NCBI GenBank assembly: GCA_035504075.1
Contig: DATJSO010000066.1
Location: 1 to 43,734 of the forward strand
Reading direction: 5' to 3'
Source: DATARH01 sp035504075
GTDB taxonomy: Bacteria > Pseudomonadota > Alphaproteobacteria > ATCC43930 > CGMCC-115725
DNA length: 43,734 bases
Numbering within the stretch: position 1 is the stretch's first letter; the number at the start of each line of letters is the position of its first letter. Below are positions 32,310 to 40,724 of this stretch, one piece after another. Made by a program: the position numbers and the translations under genes. The notes beneath the pieces are model-generated. The model saw only the letters and a program-made list of their open reading frames with translations. It was not told where the DNA came from and did not search any database.

Positions 32310-33152
32310 ATGAGTGTCCAGACTCGGGTGCGGCGGCTCACGACGACACAGATCCGGGCGCGTAAGGGCGGCGGCAAGCTGGCGTGCCTGACCGCCTATA
32401 CCGCGCCGATCGCGCGTCTGCTCGATCCGGAAGTTGATCTTCTGCTCGTCGGCGACAGCCTGGCGATGACGATCTACGGTTTTCCCAGCACATTGCCGGT
32501 CGGCCTCGGCCTGATGATCGCGCACGGCGCCGCGGTCGTTCGCGCAACCGAGCATGCCTTGATCGTCGTCGATCTGCCGTTCGGCAGCTATCAGGCGTCG
32601 CCCGGGCAGGCGTTTGCGTCCGCGGCGCAGGTCATGGCGGCGACCGGCTGCGGCGCCGTCAAGCTCGAAGGCGGTGAAGAAATGGCGGAAACGGTCGCAT
32701 TTCTGGTGCGGCGCGGCATCCCCGTCATCGGCCATGTCGGGCTGACGCCGCAGGCGGTCAATGTGCTTGGCGGCTACCGTTCGCGCGGTCATGCGGCCGG
32801 CGAACGCGATCGGATCATGCGCGACGGCCTGGCGATCGCCGAGGCCGGCGCATTCGCGCTGGTCATCGAGGGCGTGGTCGAAAGCCTGGCGCGCGAGCTG
32901 ACCGCCAGGGTGACCGTGCCGACGATCGGCATCGGCGCCTCGCCCGCGTGCGACGGCCAGGTCCTCGTCATCGACGACCTGCTCGGGCTGGTCGGCGAGT
33001 TCACGCCGAAATTCGTCAAACGCTACCGGCTGTTCGGCGACGATATCCGCGCGGCGGCGCGGGAATATGCCGAAGACGTGCGCTCCGGGCGTTTTCCGGC
33101 CAGCGAACACACCTATGCCGCGTCGCGCCGCAGCGATGCCGAGGATCGGTGA
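32310..33152 (+). CDS. panB: 3-methyl-2-oxobutanoate hydroxymethyltransferase
   Basis: Adds a hydroxymethyl group from methylene-tetrahydrofolate to 2-oxoisovalerate, giving ketopantoate for pantothenate synthesis. The 280-residue protein has KLACLTAYTAPIARLLD, LLVGDSLAMTIYGF with metal/substrate residues, GAVKLEGGEEM, VIGHVGLTPQAVN and VPTIGIGASPACDGQ. The start is either the ATG at 32310 (MSVQTRVRRL) or one at 32298 four codons earlier; neither has a strong ribosome-binding site. panC was not found here. It uses the same 2-oxoisovalerate made by the ilv genes. Confidence 0.95.
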   Translation: MSVQTRVRRLTTTQIRARKGGGKLACLTAYTAPIARLLDPEVDLLLVGDSLAMTIYGFPSTLPVGLGLMIAHGAAVVRATEHALIVVDLPFGSYQASPGQAFASAAQVMAATGCGAVKLEGGEEMAETVAFLVRRGIPVIGHVGLTPQAVNVLGGYRSRGHAAGERDRIMRDGLAIAEAGAFALVIEGVVESLARELTARVTVPTIGIGASPACDGQVLVIDDLLGLVGEFTPKFVKRYRLFGDDIRAAAREYAEDVRSGRFPASEHTYAASRRSDAEDR

Positions 33153-33274
33153 GGGGCGCAGCGTCCGGTGTATTGCGCGCAATCGCACGGTTCGCGTCAG
33201 CCGTCGCTGGCAAGTCGGCCGGCTAAGCGGTATCGTTGATCGTTTCGGCTGTTTCGCTAGCGACAGGACATGCA

Positions 33275-34561
33275 ATGAACGACCTCGTCGCCCCCGTCGC
33301 CTCCGTCGATTTCCACGCCGAGGCGCATCGCGATCCCTGGGCCGTGCCGCTGCACGAGATCGATGTCAGCAACCCGTACCTGTATTCCGAGGATACATGG
33401 GACGGTTTTTTTGCCCGGCTGCGGCGCGACGACCCCGTGCATTTCATCGATAGCCCGCTCTATGGCCCGTTCTGGTCGGTAACCCGCTATCGCGACATCA
33501 TGACCGTCGATACGTCGCACCAGACCTATTCTTCCGACGCCGCCTTCGGCGGCATCACGCTGAAAGACGTGCCTCTCCAGTACCGCAAGGCGAGCTTCAT
33601 CGCGATGGACCCGCCGCGGCACGACGAGCAGCGCAAGATCGTCGCGCCGATCGTCGCGCCGCCCAACCTGGCGAAGATGGCGTCGACGATCCGCGAGCGG
33701 GCGATCCGCATCCTCGAAGGCCTGCCGCGCGACGAAGTGTTCGACTGGGTCGATCGCGTGTCGATCGAGCTGACGACGCAGATGCTGTCGACTCTGTTCG
33801 ACTTTCCGTTCGAGGAACGGCGGACGCTGACGCGCTGGTCCAACGTATCCACCGTCAACACACGCGCCGGCACGGAGATCGATTCGGAAGAAAAGCGCGA
33901 CGCCGTGCTGCAGGAAATGGTCGCGTATTTCGCCGAGGTCTGGAAGATACGGCAGAAGCAGCCGCCGAAATTCGACTTGATTTCGATGTTGGCGCACGGG
34001 CCGGCGACGCACGACCTGCCGTCGCGGCCGCAGGAGTTCATGGGCAATCTGCTGCTGCTGATCGTCGGCGGCAACGACACGACGCGCAACTCGATCAGCG
34101 GCGGGTTGTGGTTCCTCAACCAATTTCCCGAGGAATACAAAAAGCTGCGCGCCAACCCCGATCTTGTTCCGAAAATGGTGCCGGAGATCATCCGCTATCA
34201 ATCGCCGGTCGTGCACATGCGCCGCACCGCGCTGTGCGACGCCGAACTGAACGGCAAGCGCATCAAAAAGGGCGACAAGGTTGCGATGTGGTACATCTCC
34301 GGCAACCGCGATCCGGACGAGATCGAGGATGCGGACCGTTTTATCATCGATCGCCCGCGGCCGCGTCAGCATCTCTCGTTCGGCTTCGGCATCCACCGCT
34401 GCGTCGGCAACCGATTGGCGGAGATGCAGTTGACGATCCTGTGGGAGGAGATCCTGAAGCGCTTCCCGCCGATCGAGGTGGTGGCGCCGCCGAAACGCGC
34501 CTATACCAACCTCATTCACGGCATTACCGAGATGAAAGTGCGCATCCCCGCGCAAGGCTGA
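33275..34561 (+). CDS. Cytochrome P450, CYP153-like
   Basis: A heme monooxygenase. The family match is to CYP153, bacterial class I P450s that hydroxylate terminal carbons of medium-chain alkanes or fatty acids. The 428-residue protein has the I-helix GGNDTT at 265-270, ExxR as EIIR at 304-307, and the heme loop FGFGIHRCVG at 369-378 with the Cys ligand C376. FDWVDRVSIELTTQML and NRDPDEIEDADRFIIDRP are CYP153-like. No ferredoxin or ferredoxin reductase gene, which it needs for electrons, is in the window. GACAGGACA precedes the ATG. It is convergent with the sulfatase and may or may not belong to the aromatic cluster. Confidence 0.92.
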   Translation: MNDLVAPVASVDFHAEAHRDPWAVPLHEIDVSNPYLYSEDTWDGFFARLRRDDPVHFIDSPLYGPFWSVTRYRDIMTVDTSHQTYSSDAAFGGITLKDVPLQYRKASFIAMDPPRHDEQRKIVAPIVAPPNLAKMASTIRERAIRILEGLPRDEVFDWVDRVSIELTTQMLSTLFDFPFEERRTLTRWSNVSTVNTRAGTEIDSEEKRDAVLQEMVAYFAEVWKIRQKQPPKFDLISMLAHGPATHDLPSRPQEFMGNLLLLIVGGNDTTRNSISGGLWFLNQFPEEYKKLRANPDLVPKMVPEIIRYQSPVVHMRRTALCDAELNGKRIKKGDKVAMWYISGNRDPDEIEDADRFIIDRPRPRQHLSFGFGIHRCVGNRLAEMQLTILWEEILKRFPPIEVVAPPKRAYTNLIHGITEMKVRIPAQG

Positions 34562-34562
34562 G

Positions 34563-34577
34563 GTCGCCCACGGCGAC
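34563..34577 (+). terminator. Weak hairpin after the P450 gene
   Basis: GTCGCC at 34563-34568 pairs with GGCGAC at 34572-34577 around CAC, just past the P450 stop and before the convergent sulfatase stop. There is no T-run, so it is only a candidate terminator for either gene. Confidence 0.3.
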
Positions 34578-34588
34578 GACCCGCGAGG

Positions 34589-35905
34589 CTACGCGCCGAT
34601 ATGATCGGCGAGTTCGGCGGCGGTGAAGACTTCGCCGAAGCTGTCGGCGATCTCCGGCAGCATCGTCGCGTTCCATGCCGCCCATTCGGACGCCAGGCGA
34701 TCGAATAATGCCGGCTGACGGGCTTTCAGGTTAGCCCGTTCGCGCGGGTCTTCGGCGACGTTGAACAGGTAGGTGTTGTCGCGGATCTTGAGGTATTTGA
34801 AATCGCCGTCGCGCATGGCGCGCTGGGCATTCGTCTTGTACCGCCAGAACAGCTTGCGCGCCGTCGGGGCGCGGCTCCCGGTCAACACCGGGATGAGGCT
34901 TGTTCCATCCGTCGGGTAATCGGGATCGGGCGCCGTTCCGGCCGCCTCCAGCAGCGTCGCAAACCAGTCCATCGTGATCGTGACCTGCTCGCTGGTGCGG
35001 CCGGCCGGAATGCGGCTCGGCCAACAGACCAGCCCCGGAACGCGCAGCCCGCCTTCGAGCAGTTCGGTCTTCATGCCGGTGAACGGCCAGGTCGCGGAAA
35101 AACGCTCGCCGCCGTTGTCGCTTGTAAAGATGACGATCGTTTCGCGAGCCAAGCCGTGGACATCGAGCGCCTGCAGCACGCGACCGACTTGGAGGTCCAT
35201 CGCCTCGACCATGCGGGCATAGGTGCGCTGCGTGCCCCCGTCCCAATGGTGCAGGTTGGCGCCGCGCAGCCGCATCGATTCCGCCTCGTCGCCCGGCGCT
35301 TCCCACGGCCAGTGCGGCGCGTTGAAGTGCAGGCTCAACAGGAACGGCCGGCCGCTCCGCGCGTAACTGCCGATCTCGGTGACGGCGCGATCGCCGAGCA
35401 GGTCCGTCAGGTAGCCGGCCTGTTCGACGGCCGCCTCGCCGTCCCACAGATCGGGCTGGCCGCGCGAATTAAGATGCGAATAGTAATCGACCGCACCGGA
35501 ACGAATGCCCCAGAACCGGTCGTAGCCGCTCTGCCGCGGGCCGAAATCGGGCGGCATGCCGAGATGCCATTTGCCGATCAGGCTCGTGCCGTAGCCGCGC
35601 CGCCGCAGCAGCGACGGCAGCGTCGGATGGTCCGACGGCAGGCCGATATCGGTCTTGCCGGCGAGCGGCTCCTCGAGGCCGAGCGGCAGGCGGTATTGAT
35701 AACGGCCGGTGATCAGCGCCAGCCGCGTCGCCGAACACACAGCGGAGTTGGCGTAGGCCTGAGTGAAGCGGACGCCCCGCTCGGCGATCCGATCGATGTT
35801 CGGCGTCGAGAAATCGGGCCGGCCGCAGCACGAAAGATCGGCGTAACCGAGATCGTCGGCCAGGATGAAGACAATGTTCGGCGTCGGCATTGACTGTGAT
35901 GGCAT
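34589..35905 (-). CDS. Type I (formylglycine) sulfatase, cytoplasmic
   Basis: A 438-residue alkaline-phosphatase-fold sulfatase. Metal Asp residues are D17-D18 in ILADDLGY, the formylglycine site is C57-S-A-T-R61 (the CxAxR form of CxPxR), followed by LITGRYQ, and FTSDNGGERF and GMKTELLEGGLRVPG carry further active-site residues. It needs a formylglycine-generating enzyme encoded elsewhere. No signal peptide is seen (MPSQSMPTPNIVFILADD), so it probably acts in the cytoplasm. AGGA lies before the ATG. It follows the ABC permease by 28 bases in the same direction, suggesting desulfation of an imported sulfate ester. Confidence 0.92.
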   Translation of the reverse strand: MPSQSMPTPNIVFILADDLGYADLSCCGRPDFSTPNIDRIAERGVRFTQAYANSAVCSATRLALITGRYQYRLPLGLEEPLAGKTDIGLPSDHPTLPSLLRRRGYGTSLIGKWHLGMPPDFGPRQSGYDRFWGIRSGAVDYYSHLNSRGQPDLWDGEAAVEQAGYLTDLLGDRAVTEIGSYARSGRPFLLSLHFNAPHWPWEAPGDEAESMRLRGANLHHWDGGTQRTYARMVEAMDLQVGRVLQALDVHGLARETIVIFTSDNGGERFSATWPFTGMKTELLEGGLRVPGLVCWPSRIPAGRTSEQVTITMDWFATLLEAAGTAPDPDYPTDGTSLIPVLTGSRAPTARKLFWRYKTNAQRAMRDGDFKYLKIRDNTYLFNVAEDPRERANLKARQPALFDRLASEWAAWNATMLPEIADSFGEVFTAAELADHIGA

Positions 35906-35933
35906 GTTCCTGTCTTTCGCTGGCGGGCGCGCG

Positions 35934-36698
35934 TCACGTCTCGCTGATCCCGGCGCGGTAGTGCCAGTGCAGCAGGCGACGCTCGACTTGGCGCAGGCCG
36001 AGGTTGACGGTCAGTCCGACGATCGCGATCGCGACGATGCCGGCAAGCCCGGCCGCGACCTGGAAGCTTTGCTGGCTGCGCTGGACAAAGGCGCCGATGC
36101 CGTTGGTCGAAAGCAGCATCTCGGCCGTGATCGTGACAAGCAGCGAGGCCGTCACCGCCAGCCGCAGCCCGGTGACGATGCCCGGCATCGCCGCCGGCAG
36201 ATCGATCAGCGCCATCGACTCGATCCGCCTGAGGCGCAGCGAACGGCCGACGCGCTCCAGCATCGGCGGGGCCTGGCGCACGGTCTCGATCGTGTTGATG
36301 AGGCCGCCCGGAATCAGCGCGTAACAGATGACCGCGATTTTGGCCGTATCGCCAACCCCGGCGAACAGCATCGCGATCGGAATGATCGCCGGCGGCGGGA
36401 TCGTGACGAGGAATTCGAGCATCGGATCGACGACCATCCCCAATGGCCGCAACCGGCCGCAGGCGATGCCGAACGGCACGATGACCAGCACCGACAAGCC
36501 GAACGCGGTGAAGGCGCGCCGCAACGTATTGCCCATCTCGCCGGCGATCGTGGCGAAATTCGCAACGATCGCCTGCGCCGTCTGCCAAGGCCCGGGAAAC
36601 AGCACGGTGTCGTAGTGCCAGGCCGCCGCCTGCCAGACACCCAGCACGACCGCAATCGACAGCACCCCCCACAGGTTGATCGCGGGCAACGGCCTCAT
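35934..36698 (-). CDS. ABC transporter permease (NitT/TauT type), second
   Basis: A 254-residue inner-membrane permease of the SsuC/TauC family with about six membrane segments. The cytoplasmic EAA-like loop that contacts the ATPase is around RRIESMALIDLPAAMPGIVTGLR, noted as ALIDLPAAMPGIVTGLR. The N-terminus is MRPLPAINLWGVLSIAVVL. The frame is also open upstream, but the ATG at 36698 overlaps the stop of the first permease as ATGA. With its partner it forms a heterodimeric pore; the substrate is set by the binding protein. Confidence 0.93.
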   Translation of the reverse strand: MRPLPAINLWGVLSIAVVLGVWQAAAWHYDTVLFPGPWQTAQAIVANFATIAGEMGNTLRRAFTAFGLSVLVIVPFGIACGRLRPLGMVVDPMLEFLVTIPPPAIIPIAMLFAGVGDTAKIAVICYALIPGGLINTIETVRQAPPMLERVGRSLRLRRIESMALIDLPAAMPGIVTGLRLAVTASLLVTITAEMLLSTNGIGAFVQRSQQSFQVAAGLAGIVAIAIVGLTVNLGLRQVERRLLHWHYRAGISET

Positions 36699-37459
36699 GC
36701 GGCCGCCTCCGCCGTCATCCGCACGTGCCAGCCGATCACCAGCCGCCGCAGGATCAGCACCATCTCGTTGAACGCCATGCCGTCGAGGCCGCACAGCAGG
36801 GTCAGCGCGAAAACGTCGGGGATGCGCAGCGCGAAGGCGCGCTCGAACAGCAGATAGCCGAGGCCGTCCTGTCCGGCGAACATGTCGGTCACGACCGAGA
36901 CAAGCAGGCTGATCGCGGCGGCGATGCGGATGCCGATGAAGATCTGCGGCAGGGCGTTGGGCAACACCACCCGCGCGATCAGCGCTGGACGGCTGCAGCC
37001 GAACGCGCGGCCGGTGCGCAGCAGCACCTCGCTGGTGCCCGAGAACGCCGCCACGGTGTTGAAATAGACCGGCCACAGCGCGGCAAAAACAATCGTAAAC
37101 AGGTAGAGCTTGAGGCCGAAGCCGATCGCGAACACCGAGATCGGAATGATCGCCGCCGGCGGCATCGGCCGCAGCAACTCGGTCCACGGCCGCAGCGCCT
37201 TCTGGAACGCCGGCACCAGCGCGCCGAGCGCGCCGAGCGCGATGCCGAGCGGTACGGTCAGCGCAAAACCGGCCAACGCACGCAGCACGGTCAGCGCCTC
37301 GGCGTGCATATCCTCGGGCGAACTGAACATCCCCGCCGCTGCCAGCGCAACGACGGCCGGAGAGGGAAGATAGGCTGTGGGGGCGACGCGCAGCCAGACG
37401 ATGGCCTGCCAGACCGCAAGGATGACGCCGAGCGCCAGCAGGCGCCGCAGCCAGATCAC
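36695..37459 (-). CDS. ABC transporter permease (NitT/TauT type), first
   Basis: A 254-residue permease, also SsuC-like, with five or six hydrophobic segments. The EAA-type loop is within RTGRAFGCSRPALIARVVLP, and the C-terminal part has GLGYLLFERAFALRIPDVFA. Its ATG overlaps the stop of the ATPase gene by four bases and its stop overlaps the next permease, giving a tightly coupled cassette. The sequence does not identify the substrate; family members import sulfonates, taurine, nitrate, pyrimidines or aromatic acids. Confidence 0.93.
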   Translation of the reverse strand: MIWLRRLLALGVILAVWQAIVWLRVAPTAYLPSPAVVALAAAGMFSSPEDMHAEALTVLRALAGFALTVPLGIALGALGALVPAFQKALRPWTELLRPMPPAAIIPISVFAIGFGLKLYLFTIVFAALWPVYFNTVAAFSGTSEVLLRTGRAFGCSRPALIARVVLPNALPQIFIGIRIAAAISLLVSVVTDMFAGQDGLGYLLFERAFALRIPDVFALTLLCGLDGMAFNEMVLILRRLVIGWHVRMTAEAAA

Positions 37460-38319
37460 CGCCCCGCCCGCTCCGTCACCGCGCCGCGCCGCTCGTTGCG
37501 GATCAGCGCCAGGACCTCGTGACGGGTCGCGAGAAATGCCGCGCTCTCGCGCGTCGCGATCTGGTCGCGCGGGCGCGGCAGATCGACCGCGATCTCGCGC
37601 ACGACACGGGTCGGCCGGGCCGATAGCACGACGATGCGGTCACCCATATAGACCGCCTCCTCGACATCGTGGGTGACGAGAAGGCAGGTCTGGCCGTATC
37701 GCTCGGCAATGCCGAGCAGCAGATCCTGCATTTCGGCGCGCGTCTGCGCATCGACCGAGGCGAGCGGCTCATCGAGCAGCAGCAGTTGCGACCGCGACGC
37801 CAGCCCGCGGGCGATCGCGACGCGCTGCTGCATGCCGCCCGATACCTGCCAGGGATAATGCTTTTCGAACCCCTCCAGCCCGACCGCGGCGAGCAGCGCC
37901 ATCGCCTGCCCGATCTTGTCCGCGGTGCGGCGGTTTCCGACCCGGCGCATGCCGAACAGCACATTGCCCAGATTGGTCTTCCACGGCAGCAGCGAGCGGC
38001 TGTAATCCTGGAACACGATCGCCACCCCGGCCGGCGTCCCGTCCCATACCGGCACGCCGGCGAAACGCACGCTGCCGGCATCGAGGCGCAGCAGGCCCGA
38101 CAGCGCGAGCAGCAGAGTCGTCTTGCCGCAACCCGACGGGCCGACGACCGAAACGAACTCCCCCTCGCCGACGGCAAAGCCGATGTCGTCCAGGACCTGC
38201 AGGCCGGTCCTGCCGCCGAACCCCTTGCGCACCCCCTCGACCGCAAGCAGCGGCGCGCGGCTCGACGCGGGCCGGACCTCGTTCGCACAGGCGGCAGGGG
38301 CCGCAGCGGATGCCCCCAT
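37456..38319 (-). CDS. ABC transporter ATP-binding protein (NitT/TauT type)
   Basis: A 287-residue nucleotide-binding subunit of the SsuB/TauB/NrtD group. Walker A is VVGPSGCGKTT, the Q-loop is in IVFQDYSRSLLPWK, the signature is VSGGMQQRVAIARGLA, Walker B is LLLLDEPLASVD and the switch His is in LLVTHDVEEAVYMGD. The start is set at ATG 38319 (MGASAAAPAAC), 17 bases after the substrate-binding protein gene; the frame upstream overlaps that gene and is not coding. The N-terminal 20 residues are unusually Ala-rich. Confidence 0.95.
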   Translation of the reverse strand: MGASAAAPAACANEVRPASSRAPLLAVEGVRKGFGGRTGLQVLDDIGFAVGEGEFVSVVGPSGCGKTTLLLALSGLLRLDAGSVRFAGVPVWDGTPAGVAIVFQDYSRSLLPWKTNLGNVLFGMRRVGNRRTADKIGQAMALLAAVGLEGFEKHYPWQVSGGMQQRVAIARGLASRSQLLLLDEPLASVDAQTRAEMQDLLLGIAERYGQTCLLVTHDVEEAVYMGDRIVVLSARPTRVVREIAVDLPRPRDQIATRESAAFLATRHEVLALIRNERRGAVTERAGR

Positions 38320-38336
38320 GTGTCGGCTCGCCTCGC

Positions 38337-39338
38337 TCAATACGGCAGCGTCTCGATCACCGAGTCGATCGGAAATGTTTTTGTCAGCATGCCGGTGTGG
38401 ATCAAGGCTTCGTAGTTGGGCTGCACGGCGGCTTTCGTGACCGACAATTCGTGAAACCAGGTCGGGTCGGGAATGAGCGCGGCGAGTGCCGGTTTCATGC
38501 CGATCAGCTTCACCAGGAGATCGGTACGCAGCTGCGCGCTCGCCCGCACCTCTTTTGCGGCGCGCAGATAGGCGCGGCCGAACGCTAGCGCCACGGCGCG
38601 GTTCTTGGCGAGCCACCCCTCGGTGGCGAAATAGCAGGCCGCGGTAACCGGCGCGGCGTGGCTTTCGATCAACGTCCCCTTGTCGAGCATGACGGCGGCA
38701 ATCGCCTTGTTGGCCATGATCAGCGCCTGCATCGGATAGATCGTGACCGCAACATCGGCATCGCCCAGCTGCAATGCCGCCGGCATCTGCGGGAATGGCA
38801 CGACGATCGTTTTCACGTCGTCCCAGCCGACGCCGGCCCGCTGCAGGCGCTCGCGGATCGCCAGTTCGGTCGCGGTGCCGAAGGCGTTGATGACGACCGT
38901 CTTGCCCTTGACCTGGGAAAAGCTTGTGATGCCGGACTTGCCGGTCGCATCGATGAAGGTGCCGTAATGGTCTGGCGGACCTTCCTGGCCGGCGGTCATG
39001 AAGATCTTGACCGGAACGCCGTTGGCGCGCGCGAACATCGGCACCGCCGTCGCCGACCAGCCGATGTCGGCCTGGCCCGAAGCAACCGCGGCCACCGACG
39101 CGGCGCCGTCCGGCACCTTGACGATCTGCACGTCAAGCCCGGCCGCCGCAAAATATCCCTTGTCGATGCCGTAAAAGAGCGGCAGCACGTTGGCATTCTG
39201 GAAATTGGCGATCCGCAGCGTTGCGGTCCCCGCCGCCCCGGCGGTGCGCCCGCCGGCAACGAAGAATGCACCGGCCATCGCCATCGCCGCCGCGCGACGG
39301 GTCAATGCCGATGCACCCGGTTTCGCGGTCGGCTGCAT
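38337..39338 (-). CDS. ABC transporter substrate-binding protein (SsuA/NMT1-like)
   Basis: A 333-residue periplasmic binding protein. The N-terminus has a Tat-like signal (ALTRRAAAMAMAGAFFVAGG, cleavage near GAAG); the RR precedes a hydrophobic core, though the full consensus SRRxFLK is not met. LRIANFQNANVLPLFYGID, ADIGWSATAVPMFA and the GTATELAIRERLQRAG region are typical of the SsuA/THI5 family. It probably captures a small anionic compound and hands it to the two permeases. It is preceded by the maleylacetate-reductase-like gene, with a 149-base gap. Confidence 0.93.
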   Translation of the reverse strand: MQPTAKPGASALTRRAAAMAMAGAFFVAGGRTAGAAGTATLRIANFQNANVLPLFYGIDKGYFAAAGLDVQIVKVPDGAASVAAVASGQADIGWSATAVPMFARANGVPVKIFMTAGQEGPPDHYGTFIDATGKSGITSFSQVKGKTVVINAFGTATELAIRERLQRAGVGWDDVKTIVVPFPQMPAALQLGDADVAVTIYPMQALIMANKAIAAVMLDKGTLIESHAAPVTAACYFATEGWLAKNRAVALAFGRAYLRAAKEVRASAQLRTDLLVKLIGMKPALAALIPDPTWFHELSVTKAAVQPNYEALIHTGMLTKTFPIDSVIETLPY

Positions 39339-39445
39339 AACTCCTCCCTGGACGCCTTGCCGCAGTACCCGCCGGCGCGGCCCCGAGGACCCCTTGTGCC
39401 GCCCCGCGTAACATACCTGCGCAAGCAGCGGAAGCTTCTATCGAC

Positions 39446-39469
39446 GCGCGAAAAGCGCGCATCGCGCGC
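39446..39469. other. Alternate GC hairpins between SBP and dehydrogenase genes
   Basis: Two mutually exclusive hairpins lie in the 149-base gap 39339-39487. One is GCGC/GCGC around GAAAA (39446-39458). The other is GCGCG at 39455-39459 paired with CGCGC at 39463-39467 around CAT. Either may shape the mRNA between the genes; no T-run is present. Confidence 0.25.
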
Positions 39470-39487
39470 GGCCTCTGCCACGTTCGG

Positions 39488-40663
39488 TCACGCCGCCAGT
39501 TCGAGGATTTCGTGGACCTGCGCCGGGCCGGGGATCGGCCGCGGGTTTTTCGGCACCCATGGCGTCGCCATCGCCTGCGCGGCCATCCGCTCGAAATGTT
39601 CCGGTCCGATGCCGACCGCGGCAAGGCTGCGCGGCATGCCGAGGCCGGCGATGAAGTGGTCGAGCACATCGCCGGCATCCTCGCCGGGATGGCCCATTGC
39701 CGCTGCGACCAGCGCCTGGCGCGTCGCGTTCGCCGGCTTGTTCCAGCGCATGACGGCCGGCAGCATGATGCACGAGGTGTGGCCGTGCGGGATGTCGAAC
39801 AGCGCGCCGAGCACATAGCCGATGCCGTGGCTGGCGCCCATCGGCACGCCGCCGGCAATCGCCGCCATCGACAGCCACGAGCCGAGCTGGCAGTCCAGCC
39901 GCGCCTCGATGTCGCCGGGATCGGCCTTGACCCGCGGCAGGCCGCGGGCGAGCAGCGCCAGGCCATGCAATGCCTGCGCATCGGCATAGGGGTTGGCCTC
40001 GTTCGAGCAGATGCCCTCGACGCAATGGTCGACGGCGCGAATGCCGGTCGACAGAAACAGCCATTCCGGCGTGTGCACGGTGATCGCCGGGTCGAGCATG
40101 ACGGCCCGCGGCATGACCAGCGGATGACGCAACATTTCCTTCAATCGCCGGCGCTCGTCGGTGACGCCGGCGATGGCGCTGAATTCGCCGGCCGACAACG
40201 TCGTCGGCACCGTGATCTGACGCACGCCGGGCGGCTTCAGCGACGGCGGCGGGCCGGCCGTGCCGTCAGCGCCGGCGACGGCGCGGCAGAGGTCGAGGTC
40301 GTCGATCGTCGCGATGTCGTTGGCGAGGCACAGCTGCACCGCCTTTGCGCCATCGGTGATCGAGCCGCCACCGACCGTCGCAATCAGGTCGGCCTTGGCG
40401 TCACGCGCCATCGCCGCCGCAGCGATGACGGCGTGCCGCGGCGTATGCGGCGGCATGTGGTCGAACAAGCCGGCGCAGCGGTTGCCGAGCGCACCGCGCA
40501 CGTCGGCGATCGCGCCGGTCGTGCGGTGGAGCGTGCCGCTGACCATCAGGAACACGCGCTCGGCGCCGAGCCGCCGCGCCTCGTCCGAGATGCACTCGGC
40601 GGCCGGCCGCCCCCAGGTCACCGCCTCCATCGCGCCAAAGACGACGCGCCCCGATTGCGGCAT
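39488..40663 (-). CDS. Iron-containing alcohol dehydrogenase, maleylacetate-reductase-like
   Basis: A 391-residue NAD(P)-linked dehydrogenase of the iron-dependent superfamily. The nucleotide region is IATVGGGSITDGAKAV, the PTTLSAGEFS loop follows, and metal ligands lie in VMLDPAI (Asp region), IRAVDHCVEGI, GASHGIGYVLGALFDIPHGH. Its overall pattern is closest to maleylacetate reductases, which reduce maleylacetate to 3-oxoadipate in hydroxyquinol or chlorocatechol pathways, but other members reduce different 2-oxo compounds. It is divergent from the flavin hydroxylase gene across 61 bases. Confidence 0.85.
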   Translation of the reverse strand: MPQSGRVVFGAMEAVTWGRPAAECISDEARRLGAERVFLMVSGTLHRTTGAIADVRGALGNRCAGLFDHMPPHTPRHAVIAAAAMARDAKADLIATVGGGSITDGAKAVQLCLANDIATIDDLDLCRAVAGADGTAGPPPSLKPPGVRQITVPTTLSAGEFSAIAGVTDERRRLKEMLRHPLVMPRAVMLDPAITVHTPEWLFLSTGIRAVDHCVEGICSNEANPYADAQALHGLALLARGLPRVKADPGDIEARLDCQLGSWLSMAAIAGGVPMGASHGIGYVLGALFDIPHGHTSCIMLPAVMRWNKPANATRQALVAAAMGHPGEDAGDVLDHFIAGLGMPRSLAAVGIGPEHFERMAAQAMATPWVPKNPRPIPGPAQVHEILELAA

Positions 40664-40686
40664 GGCCGAGCCTCCCTGCTGTCGTG

Positions 40687-40699
40687 TAGCATGATCCTA
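40687..40699. promoter_or_regulatory. Imperfect palindrome in the 61-base divergent promoter
   Basis: TAGCATGATCCTA matches its own reverse complement at 10 of 13 positions (12 if the centre is ignored as unmatchable, minus one asymmetric pair). It lies midway between the starts of the maleylacetate-reductase-like gene and the flavin hydroxylase gene, a typical position for a shared operator. No regulator gene is in the window. Confidence 0.3.
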
Positions 40700-40724
40700 G
40701 CAAAAGCACCGGCCGGGTGTGGCA

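Noticed and set aside
31188..33152. panB with a 370-residue N-terminal extension
   Set aside because: The extension is antisense to the oxidoreductase and repetitive in composition; PanB homologues start near 32298-32310.
31341..33275. A 644-codon minus-strand ORF including the DUF1932 oxidoreductase
   Set aside because: The upstream part is antisense to panB; the domain begins cleanly at the ATG at 32195.
35934..37187. A 417-codon minus-strand ORF that would fuse two permeases
   Set aside because: The upstream half is out of frame with the first permease, which has its own complete frame and a four-base ATGA overlap.
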